From Caldifarciminota bacterium (lineage in GTDB: Bacteria; Hydrothermota; Hydrothermia; B15-G9; WFZT01): 12,787 bases of DNA. The translations under genes and the position numbers were made by a program. The notes beneath the pieces were generated by a model. It had not been told where the DNA came from. It did not search any database and saw only the letters and a program-made list of their open reading frames with translations. Shown here in pieces: positions 1 through 7,500 of the stretch (within the stretch, counting starts at the first letter, position 1; every line of letters begins with the position of its first letter). Where the stretch lies: NCBI GenBank assembly GCA_026986655.1, contig JALSOD010000110.1, positions 1 through 12,787 of the forward strand. The letters are read 5' to 3'.

Positions 1-10
1 AAAATTATGT

Positions 11-2440
11 TCATCCTTCCTCACCTGTTTTTCTAATTACTGCAGCATCTACGATAAAATCTCCTTCTTTAACTCTCATGAGTCTTACACCACGTGCATT
101 TCTGCTGTAAAAGTTAATGGATTCTGATTTTAATCTCAAGACAATCCCATTCTGGGTGATGAGAATTACATCATCGTCTCCATTGATAGCACTGACTTTT
201 ACGAGTTCCCCGGTTCTCTCGTCTACCTTTGTGAAGCGAACACCTTTTCCACCTCTCCTTACCCTTCTGATGGTATCTATTCTAAGCTTTTTCCCATAGC
301 CCTTACGAGTTACAATCAAAAGGTTATCTCCATTTGCTACTCTCACCAGCGAAATTGCCCTCGTATTTTCGCCCACTTTTGTACCTCGCACACCAATTGA
401 GGCTCTTCCCATTGGCCGCACATCAGATTCGTGGAATCTTACACCAACACCATTTGTTTTTGCAATAATAATTTCATCGTTTCCGCTTGTGATTACAGCA
501 CCTATAACAGTGTCATCTTCAAGGAGTTTTATAGCAATAATTCCACCTCTGCCAGCATTCTCAAAGGCTTTAAGAGGAACTTTTTTAACGATGCCACGTG
601 ATGTTGCCATAAACACGTATTTGTTTTCATCAAATTCGCGGAATGGAATGATTTCAATGATTTTTTCACCTTCTTTGAGTCTCAGGAAGGTTTTAATAGG
701 CTTGCCCCTCGCCTGAAGACTGCCCTCCTGGATGTGATAGACTTTTGTCAGATATGCACGTCCAAAGTTTGAGAGCATAAGGACGTTGTCATGATTTTTT
801 GCGACTGTGACAAGCCAGGGGAAGTCGTCCTCGTAGGTGGATATTCCCCTTCTCCCTACTCCACCACGCCCCTGCGCAGTGTATGATTTAATAGGGGTTC
901 TCTTTATGTAACCCTGATATGTCATTGTTATTCCAACAGGCTCATCTGGTACCAGATCCTCGATGGAGATGTCCACCGGCTCCTCATCAACAATTTCAGT
1001 TCTTCTGTCATCGCCGAATTTGTTCTTGATATCGTCGAGCTCTTCTTTGATTACTTCAAAGAGTAATCTACGTGATGAAAGGATGGATTTGAATCTCTCA
1101 ATCTCTTTCAAGAGTTTCTGGTATTCCTCTTCAATTTTGTTGATGTCCATCCTTGTGAGATTCCCGAGTCTCATATCAAGGATGGCTTTGGCCTGTGCCT
1201 CTGAGAGGGAGAATTCTTCCATTAATTTTGCACGTGCTTCATTCTGGTCTGAAGATGATTTGATGATTTCAATAACACGGTCAATATTTGCAATGGCGAT
1301 TTTAAATCCTTCTAAAATGTGTGCTCTTTCTTCTGCTTTTCTGAGCCTGTATCTGGTCCTTCTTTCGACCACCTCTACCCTGTGGTTGATGAACGCATCG
1401 ATCATCTGCCTCAGGGACATAACTTTTGGCTCACCATTCTGGAGAGCGAGCAGAATCACGCCAAAGGTATCCTGCAGCGGTGTGTGTTTTAGCAATCTGT
1501 TTAATACAACTTCCTCATTGGCGCCACGCTTCACCTCGACTACTATTCTGATACCCTCCCTGTCAGATTCGTCTCTCAAGTCGGCTACACCGTCCAGCTT
1601 TTTCTCTTTTACCAGTTTGGCAATTCGCTCAATGATTGTGGTTTTTGACACCTGATAGGGAATCTCTGTGAAAACGATTCTTGTATTCTTACCTTTCGGA
1701 TGCTCAAAGTGATACTTTGACCGGACGAGTATCTTTCCGCGTCCGGTCTTGTATGCCTCAACTATTCCAGAACGTCCAACAATTGTGCCACCTGTGGGGA
1801 AATCAGGGCCTTTAATGTAGTTTAAAAGTTCATCGTCTGTGATATAGGGGTTGTCAATGACAGCCTTGATTCCGTCAACAAGTTCTCTAATGTTGTGTGG
1901 GGGGATATTGGTTGCCATTCCGACCGCAATTCCGGAGGAGCCATTGGCAAGGAGGTTGGGAAATTTAGACGGTAGTACTGTTGGCTCCTGGAGTCTTCCG
2001 TCAAAATTTGGGATAAAGTCGACCGTTTCTTCGTCGAGGTCTGCGAGCATCTCTACGGCGACCCTGGATAGACGAGCTTCTGTATAACGGTATGCCGCAG
2101 GTGGATCTCCGTCTATGGACCCAAAGTTACCCTGGCCTTCGATCAGGGGATACCTCAGTGAGAAATCCTGAGCCATCCTGACGAGGGTGTCATATACAGG
2201 ACCATCCCCGTGTGGATGATATTTACCGATAACTTCACCGACAACTGTGGCAGACTTCCTGAAAGGGCGGTTGGGCATCAGGCCCAGCTCCCGCATTGCG
2301 TAAAGAACGCGTCTCTGAACAGGTTTCAAACCGTCTCTTACGTCGGGCAGAGCTCTCCCGACAATCACACTCATTGCGTAATCGATGTATGAGGATCTTA
2401 TCTCTTCTTCTATTAATGTTGGTAGGATATTCTCTGGCAT
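11..2440 (-). CDS. gyrA: DNA gyrase subunit A
   Basis: Breakage-reunion subunit of type II topoisomerase, which with GyrB introduces negative supercoils in the cytoplasm. The 809 residues are full length. Seen in order: the N-terminal winged-helix/tower core opening with a typical IEEEIRSSYIDYAMSVIVGR stretch (about 10-29); the HPHGD segment at 75-79; the catalytic tyrosine in YRYTEARLS, Tyr119 (E. coli Tyr122); the long coiled-coil region to about 490; and a C-terminal beta-pinwheel. The pinwheel holds a GyrA-box-like QGRGGVG at 523-529 and a second VRRGGKGV at 727-734. The box argues for gyrase rather than ParC, although QGRGGVG departs from the usual QRRGGKG. The residue aligned with E. 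coli Ser83 is Gly80, while the Asp87 equivalent (Asp84) is kept. The ATG at 2440 is supported by a GGAGGAG ribosome binding site at 2444-2450. A promoter probably lies in the 136-nt gap upstream. Identity is very secure. Confidence 0.97.
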   Translation of the reverse strand: MPENILPTLIEEEIRSSYIDYAMSVIVGRALPDVRDGLKPVQRRVLYAMRELGLMPNRPFRKSATVVGEVIGKYHPHGDGPVYDTLVRMAQDFSLRYPLIEGQGNFGSIDGDPPAAYRYTEARLSRVAVEMLADLDEETVDFIPNFDGRLQEPTVLPSKFPNLLANGSSGIAVGMATNIPPHNIRELVDGIKAVIDNPYITDDELLNYIKGPDFPTGGTIVGRSGIVEAYKTGRGKILVRSKYHFEHPKGKNTRIVFTEIPYQVSKTTIIERIAKLVKEKKLDGVADLRDESDREGIRIVVEVKRGANEEVVLNRLLKHTPLQDTFGVILLALQNGEPKVMSLRQMIDAFINHRVEVVERRTRYRLRKAEERAHILEGFKIAIANIDRVIEIIKSSSDQNEARAKLMEEFSLSEAQAKAILDMRLGNLTRMDINKIEEEYQKLLKEIERFKSILSSRRLLFEVIKEELDDIKNKFGDDRRTEIVDEEPVDISIEDLVPDEPVGITMTYQGYIKRTPIKSYTAQGRGGVGRRGISTYEDDFPWLVTVAKNHDNVLMLSNFGRAYLTKVYHIQEGSLQARGKPIKTFLRLKEGEKIIEIIPFREFDENKYVFMATSRGIVKKVPLKAFENAGRGGIIAIKLLEDDTVIGAVITSGNDEIIIAKTNGVGVRFHESDVRPMGRASIGVRGTKVGENTRAISLVRVANGDNLLIVTRKGYGKKLRIDTIRRVRRGGKGVRFTKVDERTGELVKVSAINGDDDVILITQNGIVLRLKSESINFYSRNARGVRLMRVKEGDFIVDAAVIRKTGEEG

Positions 2441-2576
2441 ATTCTCCTCCTATAGGTCACTTATTATAAATCAAAGACCAGGGATTTGGAAGTTTTACAT
2501 GGCTATTTCGGTGTATTCAACCCATTTTTCACCGTTAATAGTTCCTTAATAGAAAAATAAAATGGAATCTTTCTTT
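2441..2576 (-). promoter_or_regulatory. gyrA upstream gap with -10 box
   Basis: This 136-nt gap separates the delta' gene from gyrA. It contains an exact TATAAT on the minus strand at 2463-2468. Transcription starting just downstream would give a leader of roughly 15-18 nt that still includes the ribosome binding site. No good -35 is found at 16-18 nt (TTCCAA at 17 nt is weak). A second possible pair, TTGAAT with TAAAAC 17 nt later, lies further upstream. No convincing terminator is seen behind the delta' gene, so gyrA may also receive read-through from the operon. Confidence 0.4.
2444..2450 (-). promoter_or_regulatory. gyrA ribosome binding site
   Basis: On the minus strand AGGAGGAG ends a few bases before the gyrA ATG. 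It is a near-perfect Shine-Dalgarno sequence and fixes the gyrA start. Confidence 0.8.
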
Positions 2577-3596
2577 TCAAAAAATAAAAATCTCCGCAAG
2601 AGATAGCATTATACTTTCTGTATTTAGAAATCTACCGGCGTAATTTTCAGCTTCGTAACCGTTGTTAATCAATCTTTCAATGTCTCTGTATGAAAGTTTT
2701 TTGGCGACCGCTTTGATCAGAGTTTTTAAGTCAACATTTACGAGCAGATTTTCTGAATTCGATTTTGCAAGAAGTAGATCCCTCACAATTGACATATAAA
2801 TTTTCAAGAAATCCTGTAGTTGGTCACGAGAAAAAATACGATTTCTTAAGGCTTCTGTGAAGGAAGCCGCGTCTTTTTCGGCAAGTGCGTTGAGTATATC
2901 GATTCTGATTGGAAGAAATTCAGATTCAAGTAGTTTTTGAGCACGGCCAATGCTGCCGTCTGAAAGTCTGTAAAGGAGAGGCAGTGGATACTGCGTTGTG
3001 AATGGATACTGTCTGAACTCTTCAAATTTCAGGCTCGAGAATTTTACAAGTCTACAGCGCGACCTGATTGTTGGGAGAATCTTTCCAATGTTTGATGAAA
3101 TTAGAATAAAAATGGTATTGTCCGGTGGTTCCTCGAGTGTTTTTAGCAAAGCATTCTGAGCTTCAACGGTCAGGTTATCAGCATATAGAAATAAAACAAA
3201 TCGTTTTTTGGCCATAAATGGGGCTTTTGTGAGTTCAAGTTGAAGTTCTCTCACCTGGTCTATTGTGATATTTTTCGTGGGGTCAAATTTGTCAGGTTTC
3301 AACTTCCCCTGATCTATGGCGAGTGCTCTCAGATTTTCCGGACGTGAGGGATAGAGTACTACAAGATCAGGATGGATAAGTTTTGAGAACTTCCTGCAGG
3401 TTGGGCATTCACCGCACGGTCGTATCTCGGTTGATTCACAGTTGTATGCCTTTGCGATCTCTAAAGCCAGGGTTGATTTCCCTACTCCCTCCGGACCGTA
3501 AAAAAGATACGATGGAGACAGGTTATCCTGTTCGATCAGGTGTGAGAAGTATTTTTTTATTCTCTCGTGACCAATGATGTTCTCAAATTTTACCAT
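2577..3596 (-). CDS. holB: DNA polymerase III delta' subunit (clamp loader)
   Basis: AAA+ subunit of the clamp loader that places the sliding clamp on primed DNA. Its 339 residues match the usual delta' length and are far shorter than DnaX. Visible features: Walker A GPEGVGKS at 34-41; a zinc module with cysteines 53, 61, 64 and 67; the clamp-loader signature EAQNALLKTLEEPP at about 145-158; and the arginine-finger SRC motif at 179-181. In place of a full Walker B the sequence reads LYADNL (137-142), common in this family. A C-terminal helical collar follows. The ATG at 3596 lies inside the end of the acyltransferase gene: the 14-nt overlap begins ATGGTAAAATTTGA, so translation is probably coupled. 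An intact P-loop is frequent in delta' outside the gammaproteobacteria. A DnaX-like paralogue is the only real alternative and is unlikely at this length. Confidence 0.88.
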   Translation of the reverse strand: MVKFENIIGHERIKKYFSHLIEQDNLSPSYLFYGPEGVGKSTLALEIAKAYNCESTEIRPCGECPTCRKFSKLIHPDLVVLYPSRPENLRALAIDQGKLKPDKFDPTKNITIDQVRELQLELTKAPFMAKKRFVLFLYADNLTVEAQNALLKTLEEPPDNTIFILISSNIGKILPTIRSRCRLVKFSSLKFEEFRQYPFTTQYPLPLLYRLSDGSIGRAQKLLESEFLPIRIDILNALAEKDAASFTEALRNRIFSRDQLQDFLKIYMSIVRDLLLAKSNSENLLVNVDLKTLIKAVAKKLSYRDIERLINNGYEAENYAGRFLNTESIMLSLAEIFIF

Positions 3597-4254
3597 CTGC
3601 CAGTGCCTCGGCTTTGAGAGTGTATTCTTTCAGCAATTTTTCTAATTTTTCAGGTGTGTCCCCCTTCTTTACATAATAAGGTGGTGATGAATATACTACA
3701 CAGTTTGAGAATGGTAAAGGAATTTCAAATCTATCCCAGGTGTTTAAAACAATTTTCTGGCTGTAGCCGACTCCCACAAAAATTAAAGGCTTTTGGGAAA
3801 CTCGAGAGGCAAAGAGCGCCCCTTCCTGAAATTTCCACCTGGGGCCCCTTGGACCGTCAGGAGTGATACCTATTTGTCCACCTTTATCGAGGGTTGCCAC
3901 TATTTTTTTTAGTGCAGATACCCCGCCTTTAGATGTGGAGCCTCTTATAAATTTGTATCCGTACATTTCCGTAATTCTTGCTATTTTTTCCCCGTCCCTG
4001 TGCTTTGAAACAAGAACGTTTATTCCTCTTCCACGCATTAATCTGATGAGGCCAAAGAGTTTGTTGTGCCAGAAAACATAAATTACGGGCTCATCGTAGA
4101 AAATCTTACCAACCAGATTGTAACGAATTGTTGGGGACCAGATTCGATAGAAGAATTTTATGACGGATACAGTAATTCTATCAGCGAACGACAATATAGT
4201 TTTTGATTCTGTTGAATTTTTTGGTTCCGATCCCTTTAACATTTTTAATCTCAT
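3583..4254 (-). CDS. DUF374 / lysophospholipid acyltransferase-like protein
   Basis: Predicted membrane-associated acyltransferase of the DUF374 group, related to the lipid A and glycerolipid acyltransferases; the acceptor is unknown. In 223 residues the family landmarks are clear: FWHNKL (61-66) with the putative catalytic His63; VSKHRDGE (82-89); RGSTSKGG (104-111); and TPDGPRGPRW (131-140). Only the N-terminal helix region (about 20-40) is hydrophobic enough to attach to the membrane. The start is uncertain. ATG 4254 overlaps the upstream ComEA-like gene by 74 nt and has no evident ribosome binding site. An in-frame ATG at 4242 and a TTG at 4194 are alternatives; the TTG would cut the overlap to 14 nt, the same size as the overlap with holB downstream. 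It sits in the tightly packed sprA-to-holB run. Family assignment is good; a role in outer-membrane lipid assembly is inference. Confidence 0.83.
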   Translation of the reverse strand: MRLKMLKGSEPKNSTESKTILSFADRITVSVIKFFYRIWSPTIRYNLVGKIFYDEPVIYVFWHNKLFGLIRLMRGRGINVLVSKHRDGEKIARITEMYGYKFIRGSTSKGGVSALKKIVATLDKGGQIGITPDGPRGPRWKFQEGALFASRVSQKPLIFVGVGYSQKIVLNTWDRFEIPLPFSNCVVYSSPPYYVKKGDTPEKLEKLLKEYTLKAEALADGKI

Positions 4255-4522
4255 CTATCGAACGGAAAGGTCCGTGTTTGTGTCTATATTCTATGATAGC
4301 CTTGGCAGTTTTTGCACCTATTCCGGGAATTGATATCAGGTCTTCCATGTCGGCATTGTTAATATTTATTTTTCTTATGGATGTCTCTGCCTTCTGTTTC
4401 CCATTGCCAAATTTCCCGTAATATTCCAGGGTCACACCAACAATTAATGATAAGGCGAGGTAGAGGATGATTCTTTTCTCAAAAGATGTCAGATTATCAG
4501 AAATTGAACGTAGCAGTCGCAT
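4181..4522 (-). CDS. comEA: ComEA-like membrane-anchored helix-hairpin-helix protein
   Basis: Small DNA-binding protein of the ComEA family; in competent bacteria ComEA is the periplasmic or surface receptor that holds incoming DNA. Of its 113 residues, about 17-34 form one membrane segment (IILYLALSLIVGVTLEYYG region) followed by a short charged linker. The C-terminal half is the ComEA (HhH)2 module: ININNAD (52-58), first hairpin PGIGAKTAKAI (66-76), GPFRSIDEI (84-92) and second hairpin VKGIGTKKFNRI (95-106). The ATG at 4522 lies within the last codons of sprA (26-nt overlap) and has no Shine-Dalgarno of its own, suggesting translational coupling. DNA uptake is the family role. No other competence gene is in view, so a general DNA-binding envelope protein is also possible. 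Confidence 0.85.
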   Translation of the reverse strand: MRLLRSISDNLTSFEKRIILYLALSLIVGVTLEYYGKFGNGKQKAETSIRKININNADMEDLISIPGIGAKTAKAIIEYRHKHGPFRSIDEIKNVKGIGTKKFNRIKNYIVVR

Positions 4523-7500
4523 TTAAAGAGACAGTGTGATTTGTACGCCCGGTTATTTTGTCTCCAACAGATGAGTAGTAGAACTCAAGTCCACCGGTGA
4601 TATTCCTCGCAAAATTATAGGTGCCCCGGAGAGTGAAACTCTTATTAAACGTGTCACTAATTATAGTTGCACGTTTTTGCTGCGAATGAGAATACCGAAT
4701 TGACATTTGTAGGTTAATGCTACTTTTTATCCTTAAAACACGGTGGCCAGGAAGATTTATGGTATATCCACCTGGTCTCGATAGTGTGTATGATGAGGTT
4801 ATTTGCAGAGAAGTATTAAAAGAGCTCATAGGAGTCGCAAGAATGTCAAAATAGTCAGTTCTTGTTACTTCTCGTGTGTAGTTTAAGTTTGTTGTAAGAC
4901 CGTTTCGGAAAACGAGAGAGACTATAGGAGAGATCTGCAATCTTTCATTTTGCTGGGTCAGCTTGTTCAGAGTAATGTTACCGCTCTTCGTGAGGGTTCT
5001 ATCAAAATTCGTTGATATTGACAAGTTAGAAATTTTGTCAGTCAAGTTTGTTAGAAGCTTTGAAAGAGTTGAAAATTGTATCTCCAGGTGGGGTAGGGTA
5101 TAAGATTTTGTGTATCCTGCGTTTGCATATTGCTGGTTCTCTGAATATCCATAACTTGTGGAGTAGGATATATTTATGAAGGGAATGTTGAACCCTCCAC
5201 TGAGTGATAGATTATTTCTTGATGTGGCAGAATTTCGTGTGGTATCGTATGATGGGATGTAAAAGTCTGTGTTAAATCCAAGTCTATTGATGATCTTGGG
5301 GCGACCGAAAAGATAGTATTTTGTGAAATTCTTCTCTGTGCTAAACGAAAATTGGGGGGAAGTCACATACATGGATAGTTTACTGAGAAGGTATAACAGG
5401 TAGTTTACAGGACCGGCATTGGCGAGGTCTTTATCCTTCGATTTGTCCCTTAGATTAGAAATTTTTAGAAGAATTTCACTCACGGGTAAAGATGTGGAAA
5501 CTCTCAATTCGCTGTGCAAAGCTGCATTTCTCACGTCTGGAACGCTGTCCAACTGAATATCTCTACTATGGTCTTCTCTATATTGGGAATTGAAACTTAT
5601 CTGTGGAGTCAGGATTTTGAAGAGGTTCAGATTGTAGGTCATGCTCTGGGATTCCTGAAAGCTGGTTTCTGTCCCATACCACTTTCCATTGAACCAATCA
5701 GGGTCAAAAGCTGACTTCTGGCTGTAGGAAACTGACAGATTGTTTATAGGATTAAAAGATATGCCTTTTTCGAGCGAGTAAACCCTCGTCAGATTCCTGG
5801 TCAAAGTCATAGACGATATGTTGAAACTTTTCTGGTAATTTTTTGAATACCCGGTATTAATGGATAGACTTCTCGGCAGGAAGTTGAACTTCAGACCGAG
5901 TAATTTAAATCCGAGAGTTTTAGAAATCGCGAGTCGGTATTTTTGAGAAACGGTTATGACGTTTGTTGTATCTATTTTTAGTGGAGAACGACCGGATGTG
6001 ACATTGTAAGTGAAGTTCAAATTAAGAGGATCCAGTAAATACTTGAAGAGGAAGAATTTTGAGCCTGACTTGGAAAATTGTATGTTAAGTTGTTTCCTAT
6101 AGGTAATACTTTGTTCCTGTAGTTTTTGAACAGGAGAGAGCAGTACATCGGTGTTTGTCTGGTACTTCGGGATATTCCTTACCCAGTTATACTGGAATCT
6201 TAACGGCAGATTGAAGCCCCATTGTCTTGGTAGGAATTTATTCAAACTGGAATTCAAGGAGATATTGAATGATTCGGTTTGCCCTCGGACTCTCCTTGTA
6301 TCCATAAGTTTCATAAAGTTGTCCTCTTCCTTGGAATAGGATAGGCTCAAGTTGGTTATGCCTGCGAGATTAAACTGGAGATTTGTTGAAACTGCAGCTC
6401 CTTTCTGGCGAATAGGTTCGTTTAATGTAATATCATCGATCCACACGGTTCCGTTCATGGAAGAGCCTGACACGTTTCTGACTCCGAGCATGTAAACCTT
6501 TATTCTGCTAAAAGAAGGGTTCCCCTTCACTCCATAGTGCCCTTCTCTATGATAAGAGGTATCGACTGCTCCAGGTTTCAAGAATTTCAGTTTAAATTGG
6601 GTTAGACTATCGATTGGAATCTCGATGTAATGCCAGTTATGGTCAGTTAGTTGGATATTGTACTCGTAGTAATTCAATGTATCGCCGAATCTGATGAAGA
6701 CTTCGGGATATGGCGGAAGCACACCAGGTTTTAATCGTACGGAGAATGCAATTTTCTTGTAGGTGAGGAAATCTTCCTCCTGATAAAGAATTCTTCTCGC
6801 AAGCCCGTAGTGATCTGGAGCAATATTTTCAAACTCGAGTGCCAATGAGCTTTCTTTTAACTCCCTACCGCGCTCGTCTTTTTCTATTTCCACCCAGGGT
6901 GGGGGAGTGTAATCTGGACTCGTCTTGTTGTCCACTGTTGATACCTTGAAAGACTCCGTGGAATCAACAGTGGATGTTGTGTCTGTGGAGTGTACACCTG
7001 TATTTTCCCACTTTGTCCCCACGACAGAGATCGTCGCAATCATCAGGGTGTCTGTCCTTGTCATCCCACTGATCCATATTCTTCCGTATTTTATAAGTCT
7101 CCAGCTCGGATCCCCAATTTTTGTATAGACACCTAATTCTCTAAGAGGTATGGAATAGTGTTTCCAGCCGTTAAATTCGTACCCGTAGCGGTTGAGAAAT
7201 GTAGTGTCATCAAGGTTTATGGTGTACTCGAAGTAATCATTTGCGGTATTGAGGACACCATCTCTGTCAAGGTCTTCGGTATCTCTGCGATGATTCCCCT
7301 CTGTTCCATCAATTTGTGAATAGTCGTGAGGGTCGTTGCTGTTGTAATGGTAGTCGTCGTTTCCGTCATCCGCCGATGAAGGCGTCCACGAATCGTCGTT
7401 TCCACGAATCATATCGAGTCCCACATCCTCCGAGTCAGCTTCAAAAATTCCGTCATGATTCAGGTCTTCATCAGCGATTGTGTCAGGGGAGAAGCTCTTT

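Noticed and set aside
963..1655. A 230-codon open frame on the plus strand opposite gyrA
   Set aside because: It is fully antisense to a strongly conserved gyrA region, has low-complexity Ser/Leu/Ile-rich composition and no ribosome binding site; it mirrors gyrA codon use.
11..2440. ParC (topoisomerase IV subunit A) instead of GyrA
   Set aside because: A GyrA-box-like motif and a full pinwheel are present, and the N-terminal sequence follows GyrA; QGRGGVG is somewhat divergent but not absent.
2520..2580. Terminator behind holB
   Set aside because: Only long-loop pairings (for example CCATTTT with AAAATGG about 33 nt apart) were found, with no GC-rich stem followed by a T-tract on the minus strand.
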